From NCBI GenBank assembly GCA_947625805.1, contig CANQPT010000009.1, forward strand, positions 1-50,467: a stretch of 50,467 bases of DNA, read 5' to 3'. Under the pieces are notes generated by a model. It did not search any database. It was given only the letters and a program-made list of their open reading frames with translations, and was not told where the DNA came from. Within the stretch, counting starts at the first letter, position 1, and the number at the start of each line of letters is the position of its first letter. Shown one piece after another: positions 8,431 through 17,880 of this stretch. The DNA comes from an uncultured Clostridia bacterium (lineage in GTDB: Bacteria > Bacillota > Clostridia > Oscillospirales > CAG-272). Both the position numbers and the translations under genes were made by a program.

Positions 8431-8694
8431 ATGGTAATTCGTTCGATTACGGTTCAAAACAGTGTTGGCCTTCATGCAAGACCGGCGACATACTTTATTC
8501 AAGAGGCAAATAAATACAAAAGCACGGTATCGGTCAAAAAGGATCAGCGCAAGGTCAATGCCAAAAGCCTGCTGGGGGTGCTTTCTCTCGGCGTTGTGCA
8601 GGGCATGACTGTCGAAATCGAGGCGGAAGGGCCGGATGAGTCCGAGGCTGTCGAAGGCCTTGTCAATCTGATCGAGAAAGGCTTCACAGAATAA
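8431..8694 (+). CDS. ptsH: Phosphocarrier protein HPr
   Basis: 87 residues. HPr passes phosphate from enzyme I to sugar-specific EIIA proteins. The active-site His-15 lies in VGLHARPAT. The regulatory Ser-46 is present in NAKSLLGVLSLG, so phosphorylation by HPr kinase and CcpA signalling are possible. The start follows AGGAGAG. It is a single gene with its own promoter and terminator. No enzyme I gene is nearby, so whether it serves sugar transport or mainly regulation cannot be judged here. Confidence 0.93.
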   Translation: MVIRSITVQNSVGLHARPATYFIQEANKYKSTVSVKKDQRKVNAKSLLGVLSLGVVQGMTVEIEAEGPDESEAVEGLVNLIEKGFTE

Positions 8695-8714
8695 TTCAGA
8701 TCACAGGACAGAGC

Positions 8715-8750
8715 GCGGACGATCGGCGAACGATTGTCCGCACTTTGTTT
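8715..8750 (+). terminator. Terminator after HPr
   Basis: An 11-bp stem (GCGGACGATCG 8715-8725, CGATTGTCCGC 8731-8741, one G-U pair) with loop GCGAA, followed by a T-rich tail. No separate promoter for uvrC is evident beyond it, so partial read-through is likely. Confidence 0.8.
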
Positions 8751-8779
8751 TTGGAAATGCCGGATCAATACGGGGAAAG

Positions 8780-10600
8780 ATGGAAGAGTTTGTGCAATCC
8801 TTAACCAAAGAGCAACTCAAGGAAAAGGCCAACCGCCTGCCGCTGCGGCCGGGGGTGTATATCATGCGCCGCAAAAACGGCACGGTGATCTACGTAGGCA
8901 AGAGCCGCGCGCTCAAAAACCGCGTGTCCCAATATTTCGGCGGCGGAGGAGGGCACAATCTCAAAACCGCGAAAATGGTGGAAAACGTCGCGGATTTTGA
9001 CTATATCCTGACCGACACAGAGATGGAAGCGCTGGCCTTGGAAAACAGGCTGATCAAACTCTATCAGCCCAAGTATAACATTCTGCTCAAGGACGGAAAA
9101 AGCTATCCGTACATCAAGGTCAATCTGAAAGAGGACTATCCGCGCATCGAGTTTACCCGCAAGAGAGGCGACGACGGCGCACGCTATTTCGGCCCCTATT
9201 CGGGCGGCAGCGCGGTGAACGAGGTGATCGACACCCTGCGCAAGACCTTCGGAATCGCGGGGTGCAAGCATAAATTTCCTCAGGAGATCGGAAAGGTGCG
9301 CCCCTGCGTCTACCGGCAGATCGGGCAGTGCAGCGCGCCCTGTACCGGCAAGGTCAGCCCGGAGGAGTATCACGCTGTCTTCGAGCAGATCATGCCGGTG
9401 CTGCGGGGAAACTTTTCCGCGGTCAAGGATCAGTTGGAGCAAAAGATGAACGACGCGGCCGAGCAGATGCAGTACGAGGCGGCGGCGCTCTATCGGGACC
9501 GCATCCGCACCCTTGACACCCTGCGCAGCAAGCAGAAAGTGGTGGCCGAGCCGGACCTGAACTGTGATCTGTTTGCCGTTTATACGGACGACGTATGCTC
9601 CGCCATCGGTATGTATATCGTCAGAGAGGGTGCGCTAACCGACAGTGACAGTTTTATATTCGGCCATGACGCCATTCTGGACGAAGAGGCCCTGATCGGA
9701 TTTTTCTATGAACTCTACCGTCTGCGTACCGATATTCCGCCCCGGGTGATGATCGGTATGGAGATTTCCGAGACGACCCGCGCACAACTTGCGGAGATCT
9801 TATATACGCTTGCGGGCAAAAAGGTGGAGGTACACCTGCCCGAACGGGGGCGTTTTCGTGCGCTGACTTCCATGGTGCAGGATTACGCGGCCCAGCAGGC
9901 CGCCGAGTATAAGCACAAGAACGAGCGGGATTCGAAGATGCTCTTCCGTCTGGCTCAACTGCTTTCCCTTGAGGTGGTGCCCGAGCGCATCGAGGCCTAT
10001 GATATTTCCAACTACGGCAACGAGGCGATCACCGGCGGCATGGTCTGCGCGGTGAACGGCGAAATGAAAAAAAGCGAGTACCGGATCTACAATATCAAGT
10101 CCATCGAGGGGCAGGACGACTATGAGGCCATGCGGGAAACCGTCTCCCGCCGCCTCTTGCACGGGCATCACCCCGATCTGATCCTGCTGGACGGCGGCCG
10201 CGGTCACGTAGGGGTGATTCGGGAACTTTTGCGGGAGCAGGGATACGATATCCCCGTGTACGGCATGGTCAAGGACGAATTTCACAAGACCCGCGCACTG
10301 TGCGATGAGGAAAATCTCATCAGCATTGCCAACGAGCAGGCGGTATTCCAGTTTATCTATCGCCTGCAGGAGGAGGTGCACCGGTTTACTGTCACAAAAA
10401 TGCGGGCAAAGAAATCCGCCACTGTGCGCCGCTCGGTGCTGGAGAAGATCGAGGGGATCGGCCCTGCCAAGGCAAAGGTACTGTTAAAAGAATTCGGCGG
10501 CCTTGCGGGCGTGCGGGGGGCAAGTCTGGAACAACTTACCGCCGTACGGGGCATTGGTAAGGCCGATGCGCAAAAGATAAAGGACTATTTTTCAAAATGA
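8780..10600 (+). CDS. uvrC: Excinuclease ABC subunit C
   Basis: 606 residues, the dual-incision nuclease of nucleotide excision repair. Domains in order: the GIY-YIG nuclease (GVYIMRRKNG, VIYVGKSRALKNRV, residues about 20-50), the UVR motif that contacts UvrB (about 215-245), the RNase H-like nuclease (IEAYDISNYGNEAITGGMV, SIEGQDDYEAM, LILLDGGRGHV), and two C-terminal helix-hairpin-helix motifs (IEGIGPAKAKVLL, VRGIGKADAQKI). Full length. It overlaps rsmD by 4 bp. Confidence 0.97.
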   Translation: MEEFVQSLTKEQLKEKANRLPLRPGVYIMRRKNGTVIYVGKSRALKNRVSQYFGGGGGHNLKTAKMVENVADFDYILTDTEMEALALENRLIKLYQPKYNILLKDGKSYPYIKVNLKEDYPRIEFTRKRGDDGARYFGPYSGGSAVNEVIDTLRKTFGIAGCKHKFPQEIGKVRPCVYRQIGQCSAPCTGKVSPEEYHAVFEQIMPVLRGNFSAVKDQLEQKMNDAAEQMQYEAAALYRDRIRTLDTLRSKQKVVAEPDLNCDLFAVYTDDVCSAIGMYIVREGALTDSDSFIFGHDAILDEEALIGFFYELYRLRTDIPPRVMIGMEISETTRAQLAEILYTLAGKKVEVHLPERGRFRALTSMVQDYAAQQAAEYKHKNERDSKMLFRLAQLLSLEVVPERIEAYDISNYGNEAITGGMVCAVNGEMKKSEYRIYNIKSIEGQDDYEAMRETVSRRLLHGHHPDLILLDGGRGHVGVIRELLREQGYDIPVYGMVKDEFHKTRALCDEENLISIANEQAVFQFIYRLQEEVHRFTVTKMRAKKSATVRRSVLEKIEGIGPAKAKVLLKEFGGLAGVRGASLEQLTAVRGIGKADAQKIKDYFSK

Positions 10601-11148
10601 TGCGGATCATTACGGGAAAAGCAAAGGGCACACGGCTTGAAACTCTTGCGGGGGACGCCACCCGGCCCACTGCCGAGCGGGTCAAGGAGGCGCTGTTCAG
10701 TATGCTTGCCGACCGTGTGCAGGGTGCGCGGGTGCTGGATCTGTTCGGTGGGAGCGGACAACTCGCCCTGGAGGCACTCAGCCGCGGAGCGGAATATGCC
10801 TACCTGTGCGACAGCGCACGGGACGCGGTCTGCGTCATTGGCCGCAACGTCGAAAAAACACGGCTGACCGACTGTACCGTGCTCTGCTGTGACTGGCGGC
10901 GTGCGCTGGATCGGCTTGCGGGCGAGGACTTTGATCTGATCTTTCTCGATCCGCCCTACAAACTGGGGCTGATCCCACAGGTACTGACCCGGATCGCGCA
11001 GCTGGGGCTGTGCGGGCCGGGAGGAATGATCGTCTGCGAAGACGAGCGGCTTGAGCCGCATACCTGCCCGGGATTTACGGTTTACCGGTATACCAGATAC
11101 GGCAGGATCTGTCTTACGCTGTTGCAAAAGGAGGGGGAAGATGCGTAA
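10597..11148 (+). CDS. rsmD: 16S rRNA (guanine966-N2)-methyltransferase RsmD
   Basis: 183 residues. Methylates G966 in the small subunit. The signature N-terminus is MRIITGKAKGTRLETL; motif I is VLDLFGGSGQLALEALSRGA and the catalytic LDPPY motif is near residue 124. The start lies in an ATGA overlap with uvrC. The end overlaps coaD by 8 bp. The rsmD-coaD pair is conserved widely in bacteria. Confidence 0.94.
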   Translation: MMRIITGKAKGTRLETLAGDATRPTAERVKEALFSMLADRVQGARVLDLFGGSGQLALEALSRGAEYAYLCDSARDAVCVIGRNVEKTRLTDCTVLCCDWRRALDRLAGEDFDLIFLDPPYKLGLIPQVLTRIAQLGLCGPGGMIVCEDERLEPHTCPGFTVYRYTRYGRICLTLLQKEGEDA

Positions 11149-11626
11149 AGTGCTGCTGGCGGGAAGCTATGATCCCATTACAAACGGACATATGTCCTTG
11201 ATTCGCACCTGTTCCGAACTGTTCGATGAGGTACACGTCGTCGCCTTTATCAACGCGGAAAAACAGGCGCTCTTTTCGGTTGCAGATCGGGAGAAAATGC
11301 TGCGGGCGGCCTGTGCGCCTTTTGCAAATGCGGTGACCGGTTTTTATCCCGGTTATGTGGTGGAGTATGCGGCCCGCAACGGTATACGCATTTTGGTGCG
11401 CGGGGTGCGTACGGCAGAGGATTTTGACTATGAGATGATCATGGCGCGCAACAATCACGGCTTTGATCCCAACATTACCACCTTTTTGCTGCCCGCCGAT
11501 CCGTCCCTTGCGGAGATTTGCTCCAGTGATGTGCGTGCGCAGGCGCTGCGGGGAGAGGATATTTCCGCGTTTGTGCCGGAGGGGGTCGCGCCTTTGATCG
11601 CGCAGTGTCTTGCTCCGAAAAAATGA
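11141..11626 (+). CDS. coaD: Phosphopantetheine adenylyltransferase
   Basis: 161 residues, the penultimate step of coenzyme A synthesis (4'-phosphopantetheine + ATP to dephospho-CoA). The nucleotidyl-transferase signature GSYDPITNGHMSLI is at residues 8-21 and the conserved RGVRTAEDFDYE region is near 89-100. It starts at 11141 after a GAGGGGG site inside the end of rsmD. Normal length. Confidence 0.96.
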   Translation: MRKVLLAGSYDPITNGHMSLIRTCSELFDEVHVVAFINAEKQALFSVADREKMLRAACAPFANAVTGFYPGYVVEYAARNGIRILVRGVRTAEDFDYEMIMARNNHGFDPNITTFLLPADPSLAEICSSDVRAQALRGEDISAFVPEGVAPLIAQCLAPKK

Positions 11627-11640
11627 CAGGACGCTTTGTC

Positions 11641-11668
11641 TTGACTTTGCAGACAAATATGATATAAT
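11641..11668 (+). promoter_or_regulatory. Promoter of the SLH glycosidase gene
   Basis: TTGACT (11641-11646), a 16-bp spacer, and TATAAT (11663-11668), 48 bp before the ATG. Confidence 0.8.
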
Positions 11669-11716
11669 GGAAACAAAAGCAGCAGCCGTTTATTCGGCTC
11701 AAATACGGAGGAACCA

Positions 11717-14700
11717 ATGAAACAACACGGATGGAATCGATTGACGGCGTTTTTCTTATGCTTTGCACTGTTGACAGCACTTTTTCCCGCCACGGGATTG
11801 GTCAGCACGGCGGCCGAGGATCTGATCGTTTATGTCGGCGACGAAAACACCAATTTATATGCGGAAAATTATTCCGCATATTTGACCGCTTCGGCCGGCG
11901 CCGCACGCACCTTCCGCGGATATGCATGGCGCGGAGATCAAGTGCTCAGCCGCGTGGATCTGCTCACCCGCAAGCCCTATACCGCCGTGACTTTAAGCGC
12001 CGGCGATTTTGTTACCGAGGACGGTAGACGCATCGCAAGCGAAAACGTTTCCTTTACCTATCTTGACGCGGTACGGGTGACCGAGAAAAACCAAACTTTA
12101 TTTGATATTATTTCTTCAGACACCGTACGCGATCTGGACGCAAAGCAGGTGTACGGCGCCTGGGTCATCATTACCGTTCCGGAAAGCGCGCAGGCGGGTG
12201 TTTATCACGGAACGCTTTCGGTCGCCTCGGGCGATGCGACCTTGGCTGAACTCGACTACACCATAGAGGTGTTTGATCTGGTACAGCCCGAGATCACCTC
12301 GGACGTGGACCTGTGGATGTGGCCGTACAATTCGATCCGCTATTATTCCGGAAAGACCACCGAGGAACTCTATGGGCAGACGGAGATGGGCGACGTCGAT
12401 CCCGAACTGCTTTATAATGCGCATCTGGACGAGAAGTATTTCCCGGCTCTTGAGAGCGAACTTGAGTTGTATGCAAAGGCAGGCGGCAGCGCCGTCTTTG
12501 CACAGGTCAGCGAGAAAAACCGCACCAACGGCGATCCGTACCCTTCGCTGGTCAAATGGATCAGACACAAGGACGGCACCATGAGTTTTGACTACAAGGA
12601 TTTTGACCAGTGGGTCGAACTCAACATGAAGCACGGCATTGACAAAGAGATCAAATGCTATGACATGGGTGTGTTCTGGAATAATATCACTTTCTATGAC
12701 GAGGGTCAAGGCAGAGTGGTTGAACAGCATGACTCAACCGGCGGTCAGATCTGGACCCGGTTTTGGACCATGTTCCTCGAGGACTTTATCGTACACCTGG
12801 AGGGAAAAGGCTGGTTTGATATTACCTACATGGCTCTGGACGAGAAGGACTACAATATTACAAAAAACGTGATCGATCTGGTCAAGAGCGTCAAAAACGA
12901 GGACGGGAAATCCCTCAAGATCGCAACCGCAGTCGCAACCTTTGACTGCGAGGAGTTGTTCGATTCGATCGACGATCTCTCTCTTGCATATGGTTTAAGC
13001 GGCGGGCACTTGGTATCCGTGGCGCAGGACAGAAAAGAAAAGGGTCTGATCACCACCATCTACACCTGCGGACCGCAGGGCAGTTCCATGCTCAACACCC
13101 CGGGTGAAAGCGCCGAGAGCATTCACGTTACCTACAAGGAAGACACCACCGGTTTCCTGCGCTGGGCGCTGCAAAAGTACAACGCCGAGCCGTATGAGCA
13201 GAGCGTAAACTATAATACCACTCTGTGCGCGGGCGACTGCTATCTCATCTATCCGGACACCCGGGACGGCAAAATGCAGGCACGCTCTACTCCGCGCTAT
13301 GAAAAACTGTGTGAAGGTCTGCGGGATATTGAAAAAGCATGGTATCTGGAAGAAAATCTGCCCGAACTTGCAAACGAGCTGCATGACGCGCTGCTCGAAA
13401 CTCAGAAACAGCCGGATTTCCGCGCCGCCATTGAAATCTATTCCCGCCGTCTTGCCACAGGCGACTATCCGCGCTTTGCGCTGACCTCTGACACCTTTCA
13501 ACTGCCTTACGGCCGGACCCACCTCTTGGCGCTGAGCGAAAGTGGACAGCAGGTGGTACGCCAGCAGGCAAAGCAGACCTATATTGATGATTTTAATTTC
13601 ACCTATTCGGACGGCTGGAAAGGCGAAGGGCAGTACTTCTGGCTTTTCTTATACAGCACCAACCACTATTCAACGGCAAACAGTAACGCCGAGGCTCAGT
13701 CAAAACTCTTTTATGAGTTTGATTTTTACGGCGACAGTCTGCGCATTATGGGTTCGACCGGACGGGAGTACGGACAGGGCTTGGTCTATATCGACGACGT
13801 GCTTGCGGGATCCCTTGAGGCGTATTCGGAAAATGGCGGTATGTATCAGATGCTGTATCAGAGCGATAGGCTTGGGTCAGGCGAGCACCACGTCAAGGTG
13901 ATCGGCGCGGGCACTAAGGCTCCCGGGGCTGCCTCCTACAAGATGCAGGTCGACTATGCCGTGGCAACGGTTACCGTTCCGGTGGTCTGGTCGTCCGCCA
14001 ATCCGAAGATTGCAACCGTTTCGCAGGACGGAACGGTACACGGCGTGGGCGTCGGTCAGACGACGATCACCGCCACCTGCGGCGACGTCAGCACTACGGT
14101 CGTCGTCAACGTAAATGCAAACAAGGCGGCAATCGACGAGTTGATTGCGGAATATGAAAAGATCGACTTGAGCGGATATCCCGAGGAAACTTCGGCTGCT
14201 TTCCGTAAAAGGATGGAAGATGCACGTACCGCTGCCAACAACGAGGATGCGACTGCCGAGGAATTGAATGCCGCATATCAAGCGCTGAAAGACGCAAAAT
14301 ATATTCTGATTGACAAGATCACGCTGAAATTCCGACCCATTATGCTGACCTTTGTGCAGGGCGAAACATTCAGCGCTGCCGGCGGCGTGCTGAGCGTGCT
14401 GTATTTAGATGGCAGCGAGGAACTCATTCCGTTGACCGAGGATATGGCAAGCGGTTACGACACCTCTATAGTAGGCGAGCAGACGGTTACTGTATCCTGT
14501 TATGAAAGAACGCTCACCTATCAGATCACGGTGACCGCTCCCGGCGATCCCTGCAAGACCTTTAAGGACGTAGTAGAAGGAAAGTGGTATGTGGAGGCAG
14601 TTGCCTATGCGGTGCAGCACAACCTGTTCAACGGTATTTCCACCACAGAGTTCAAGCCGAATACGGCGATGAACCGCGCTATGCTGGTCAGCGTGCTCTA

Positions 14701-15118
14701 CCGTATGGAGGGCAGTCCGTCTGCCGCGGGCATGAGCAATCCGTTTGATGACGTGCCGGAAGGAAAATATTATACCGAGGCTGTGTTGTGGGCGTCGTCA
14801 AATAATATTGTCAACGGCATCCGCGAGGGTACCTTTGCTCCGATGAACAACATTACCCGCGAACAGATGGCGACCATTCTGTATCGTTATTCGGGCCTGC
14901 GGGGTCTGGACACCGGCAAGAGCGCCAACCTGTACCGTTTCCCGGATGCAAGCGATACGTCGGCGTATGCGCAAGAGGCGCTGGCATGGGCGAATGCCGA
15001 AGAATTGATCACCGGTACCCAAGCAGGGGATCGGGTACTGCTCAATCCGAAGGGCAACGCCACCCGCGCACAGGTTGCAACCATTCTGATGCGTTTCCAG
15101 CAGAATATCGTGAAATAA
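11717..15118 (+). CDS. S-layer-anchored GH123/DUF4091-type glycosidase
   Basis: 1133 residues. In order: signal peptide (1-34, ending STAAED); a beta-rich N-terminal domain; a TIM-barrel-like region of the GH123 type, with an Asp-Glu pair at residues 375-376 (MALDEKD) in the place of the catalytic pair of GH123 beta-N-acetylgalactosaminidases; a DUF4091-like segment at about 505-545 (YLIYPDTRDGK, RYEKLCEGLRDIEK); a carbohydrate-binding-like beta domain (about 615-750); a bacterial Ig-like group 2 domain (about 754-800, WSSANPKIATVS); a helical FIVAR-like segment (800-855); another Ig-like domain; and three SLH repeats (about 945-1133) that bind wall polymer. It is likely to cleave N-acetylhexosamine-containing glycans at the cell surface. 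The substrate is inferred only from the family. Confidence 0.85.
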   Translation: MKQHGWNRLTAFFLCFALLTALFPATGLVSTAAEDLIVYVGDENTNLYAENYSAYLTASAGAARTFRGYAWRGDQVLSRVDLLTRKPYTAVTLSAGDFVTEDGRRIASENVSFTYLDAVRVTEKNQTLFDIISSDTVRDLDAKQVYGAWVIITVPESAQAGVYHGTLSVASGDATLAELDYTIEVFDLVQPEITSDVDLWMWPYNSIRYYSGKTTEELYGQTEMGDVDPELLYNAHLDEKYFPALESELELYAKAGGSAVFAQVSEKNRTNGDPYPSLVKWIRHKDGTMSFDYKDFDQWVELNMKHGIDKEIKCYDMGVFWNNITFYDEGQGRVVEQHDSTGGQIWTRFWTMFLEDFIVHLEGKGWFDITYMALDEKDYNITKNVIDLVKSVKNEDGKSLKIATAVATFDCEELFDSIDDLSLAYGLSGGHLVSVAQDRKEKGLITTIYTCGPQGSSMLNTPGESAESIHVTYKEDTTGFLRWALQKYNAEPYEQSVNYNTTLCAGDCYLIYPDTRDGKMQARSTPRYEKLCEGLRDIEKAWYLEENLPELANELHDALLETQKQPDFRAAIEIYSRRLATGDYPRFALTSDTFQLPYGRTHLLALSESGQQVVRQQAKQTYIDDFNFTYSDGWKGEGQYFWLFLYSTNHYSTANSNAEAQSKLFYEFDFYGDSLRIMGSTGREYGQGLVYIDDVLAGSLEAYSENGGMYQMLYQSDRLGSGEHHVKVIGAGTKAPGAASYKMQVDYAVATVTVPVVWSSANPKIATVSQDGTVHGVGVGQTTITATCGDVSTTVVVNVNANKAAIDELIAEYEKIDLSGYPEETSAAFRKRMEDARTAANNEDATAEELNAAYQALKDAKYILIDKITLKFRPIMLTFVQGETFSAAGGVLSVLYLDGSEELIPLTEDMASGYDTSIVGEQTVTVSCYERTLTYQITVTAPGDPCKTFKDVVEGKWYVEAVAYAVQHNLFNGISTTEFKPNTAMNRAMLVSVLYRMEGSPSAAGMSNPFDDVPEGKYYTEAVLWASSNNIVNGIREGTFAPMNNITREQMATILYRYSGLRGLDTGKSANLYRFPDASDTSAYAQEALAWANAEELITGTQAGDRVLLNPKGNATRAQVATILMRFQQNIVK

Positions 15119-15125
15119 TCGGAAT

Positions 15126-15166
15126 GCGGGAAAACTCTTCCGGAAGAGTTTTCCCGCACCTTTTTT
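15126..15166 (+). terminator. Terminator of the SLH glycosidase gene
   Basis: A perfect 16-bp inverted repeat (15126-15141 with 15142-15157; arm GCGGGAAAACTCTTCC) followed by CACC and six T. Confidence 0.93.
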
Positions 15167-15195
15167 GAAACTGTGAAAAAGGCCTTTGCCCGGAC

Positions 15196-15234
15196 AATCG
15201 CGCCATCAGGCGCATTGTGCCCTGATTGTATTGC
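15196..15234 (+). repeat. Degraded end of the TIR element
   Basis: This piece matches, by eye, the right end of the elements at 30728 and 39705: the inner arm AATCGCGCCATCAGG, then GCGCATTGTGCCCTGATTGTATTGC with one change in the terminal repeat. The left half and the TA flank are missing, so it looks like an old, truncated copy. Confidence 0.65.
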
Positions 15235-15240
15235 AAAAAG

Positions 15241-15281
15241 AAAAATCCGATGAACGATTGACCAAAGTTCATCGGATTTTT
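15241..15281. terminator. Bidirectional terminator, end of the marR-degV-adh-aldh operon
   Basis: A 15-bp perfect inverted repeat (AAAAATCCGATGAAC at 15241-15255, complement at 15267-15281) with A/T tails on both sides, 18 bp past the aldh stop. Confidence 0.9.
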
Positions 15282-15298
15282 GACCCTGTTGTGATCTT

Positions 15299-16684
15299 TT
15301 ATTTCAAAAAGAAATGCAGTAGTTTGCTGTTCAGCTTGCTTGTATAGGGCTGGTAGCGCATGGGAAGGTCGATCCACGTCTTTTTGTCTGTCATGCTCTT
15401 GAGGTGCGAGAAAGCCTCGAAGCCGGTCTTGCCGTGGTAAGCACCCATGCCGCTTTCGCCTACGCCGCCAAAGCCCATTTCGCTGGTGGCAAGGTGAATG
15501 ACCACGTCATTGATACATCCGCCGCCGTAAGAGAGGCGTGAGGTGACCTCTTTGATCCGCTGTTTATCCTGCGAGAAAAGATAGAGCGCCAAGGGCTTTG
15601 GTTTGTTTGCTGAATCTTGGTAAATTTCATCAAAACGCTCAAAGGTAAGAATGGGCAGGATCGGGCCGAAAATCTCCTCCTGCATGACCGGATCCTCCCA
15701 TGTGACACGATCGAGCACGGTGGGCGCGATCTGTAAACTGTCCGGGTTTGTCTTTCCGCCGTAAATTACCTTGTCGGGATCGATCAGACCCTGTAAGCGC
15801 TCAAAATGTTTCCCGTTGACGATCTTACCGTAATCGGGGCTTGCGAGCGGGTCGGCTCCGTACTGTTCTGTAATTTGCCGGCAGATCTCATTTACAAGCT
15901 GATCCTTGACGTCCGAGTGGCAGAGCACATAGTCGGGTGCGACGCAGGTCTGCCCGCAGTTGAGATATTTGCCGAATACGATGCGTTTGGCCGCCAGCCT
16001 GATCTTTGCGGTGCTGTCCACAATACAGGGGCTTTTTCCGCCCAACTCAAGCACCGACGGGGTGAGGGTCTCGGCCGTGTGCCGCAGTACCTCTTTTCCC
16101 ACCGCCTGACTGCCGGTAAAGAACACCAAATCAAATTTTTGGTTTAGTAATTCTGCGTTTTCCTTTCGCCCTCCGGTGACCGCCGCGATATATTCCGGAT
16201 CAAAGCATTCGCCGATGATTTCAGCGATTATTTTGCTTGTCGCAGGGGAATAGGCGCTGGGCTTGACGATGGTGGTATTCCCCGCGGCGATCGCGTCTGC
16301 AAGCGGGTCGAGGGTCAAAAGCAGCGGATAGTTCCATGGGCTCATGATCAGCGTGTTGCCGTAGGGTGCGGGTTTGACATAACTGTGCGAGGCAAAGTTG
16401 GTGAGGGGCGTGCGCACGGTATGCTCCTTTGCATAGCGGCGCAGGTGCTTTCTCATATAGGTGATCTCGCTGAGCACAAGACCTGTTTCGCACATAAAGC
16501 CCTCGTACGCGCTCTTGCCCAGGTCCGCTTTCAGCGCCTGCGCGATCTCCTCCTCGCGGGCGTGTACCGCCTGCCACAGTCTGTTCAGGTTTTCCTTGCG
16601 GAATTCAAGGGGCAGGGTAGCGCCGGTTTGAAAATATTTACGCTGTTTTTCTACAAGTTCTGCAATGTTCATCTCTTGCTCCAA
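15299..16684 (-). CDS. Aldehyde dehydrogenase (NAD(P)-dependent, class 3-like)
   Basis: 461 residues; the short form without an N-terminal extension is typical of class-3/fatty-aldehyde-type ALDH. It oxidises aldehydes to carboxylates. Visible motifs: SPWNYPLLLTLDPL (Asn of the active site), the nucleotide loop FTGSQAVGKEV, the catalytic-base region LELGGKSPCIVD, and the nucleophile Cys in NCGQTCVAPDY. The start overlaps the upstream alcohol dehydrogenase gene by 16 bp. Pairing with an iron-type alcohol dehydrogenase suggests alcohol-aldehyde-acid interconversion, perhaps of long-chain aldehydes given the DegV neighbour; the chain length is inference. Confidence 0.92.
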   Translation of the reverse strand: MEQEMNIAELVEKQRKYFQTGATLPLEFRKENLNRLWQAVHAREEEIAQALKADLGKSAYEGFMCETGLVLSEITYMRKHLRRYAKEHTVRTPLTNFASHSYVKPAPYGNTLIMSPWNYPLLLTLDPLADAIAAGNTTIVKPSAYSPATSKIIAEIIGECFDPEYIAAVTGGRKENAELLNQKFDLVFFTGSQAVGKEVLRHTAETLTPSVLELGGKSPCIVDSTAKIRLAAKRIVFGKYLNCGQTCVAPDYVLCHSDVKDQLVNEICRQITEQYGADPLASPDYGKIVNGKHFERLQGLIDPDKVIYGGKTNPDSLQIAPTVLDRVTWEDPVMQEEIFGPILPILTFERFDEIYQDSANKPKPLALYLFSQDKQRIKEVTSRLSYGGGCINDVVIHLATSEMGFGGVGESGMGAYHGKTGFEAFSHLKSMTDKKTWIDLPMRYQPYTSKLNSKLLHFFLK

Positions 16685-17880
16685 TCTGCGGCTTTATAAT
16701 AGAATTGCTCTAACTCTTTTGCGTTCATCAGTTTGGGAACGGGATAGAGCGGGTTTCCCTCTTTGTCGGCGTGCTTTGCCATGGCCGGGACGTCCTCTTC
16801 CCTGATCCCCGTAAGCGTTTCCGGAATGCCCATCTTTCGATTGAGATCCCGTATGGCCGCGATGAATTTCCCGGCGCTTTGCCGTGCGCTCTCGCCGGGT
16901 ACGGCGATGCCTGCGGCCTCGGCAAGTTCGGCCAGTTTTTTGTGGGCGCTTTCGCCGTATTCCTTCAGTACGATCGGCAAGAGCACCGAATTGGCAAGTC
17001 CATGGGGTGTGCCGTACTGACCGCCCAGCGAATGGGCTACCGCGTGGACGTACCCCACATAGGACTTGGTAAAGGCAAGCCCTGCACAGTTGGAAGCGCG
17101 CAGCATATTTCGCCGTGCTTCTATGTTTGCCCCGTCCCGATAGGCGGTTTCGATATTTTCAAAAATCAACTTGACCGCCTCTTTGGAAAGCGCCCGGGTC
17201 TGTCTTGTGGTCGAGCGGCCGATGTAGGCCTCCACCGCATGCGTGAGAGCGTCCATACCGGTGGTAGCGGTAAGATGCGGCGGCAGGGAAAGGGTCACGG
17301 TCGGATCGAGTACGGCATAGTGGGGAATGAGCGGAAAACTGTTTATCGGGTACTTGTGTTTTTTCTCGCTGTCGGTGATCACTGCCGCCAACGTGACCTC
17401 GCTTCCGGTGCCTGCCGTGGTGGGAATGGCGATCAGCGGGGGGATTTTACGCAGTACCCGCAACAGACCTCCCATCTGATTGACGGTTTTGTTCGGGTAT
17501 GCGATCCGGGCGCCCACCGCTTTGGCACAGTCAATGGGTGAGCCGCCGCCGAATGCAATCAGGCAGGCGCAGTTTTCTTTTATGTAAATTTCCCTTGCCG
17601 CTTCTACGTTCAGAACGGTAGGATTGGGGCAGACGCCGTCGTAGACCGCGCACCGGACGCCCGACGCTTGCAGAAGATCTTCTAACGGTTTTGTGATCCC
17701 CGCCTCCCGCAGGGGGCGGTCGGTAACCAGCAGAACAGATTGTGCGCCCAACTCGGCTAAGAGCGCGGGCACTTCACCGATGCTGTCATAACGCACCGGC
17801 TGCCGATAGGGCAGCAGGGGCAGGGCGGCCCGAAAGCCCAACTGAAAGATCCTGCAATAGACCTTTTTGAATGGATTCAT
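16669..17880 (-). CDS. Iron-containing alcohol dehydrogenase
   Basis: 403 residues, type III ADH fold. The NAD-binding region GGGSPIDCAKAVGAR is near residues 115-130 and TAGTGSEVT follows. The metal ligands lie in TGMDALTHAVEAY (Asp), GYVHAVAHSLGG (His) and GTPHGLAN (His). Overlaps degV by 4 bp upstream and aldh by 16 bp downstream, so it is part of a four-gene coupled operon. The alcohol substrate cannot be read from the sequence. Confidence 0.92.
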   Translation of the reverse strand: MNPFKKVYCRIFQLGFRAALPLLPYRQPVRYDSIGEVPALLAELGAQSVLLVTDRPLREAGITKPLEDLLQASGVRCAVYDGVCPNPTVLNVEAAREIYIKENCACLIAFGGGSPIDCAKAVGARIAYPNKTVNQMGGLLRVLRKIPPLIAIPTTAGTGSEVTLAAVITDSEKKHKYPINSFPLIPHYAVLDPTVTLSLPPHLTATTGMDALTHAVEAYIGRSTTRQTRALSKEAVKLIFENIETAYRDGANIEARRNMLRASNCAGLAFTKSYVGYVHAVAHSLGGQYGTPHGLANSVLLPIVLKEYGESAHKKLAELAEAAGIAVPGESARQSAGKFIAAIRDLNRKMGIPETLTGIREEDVPAMAKHADKEGNPLYPVPKLMNAKELEQFYYKAADWSKR

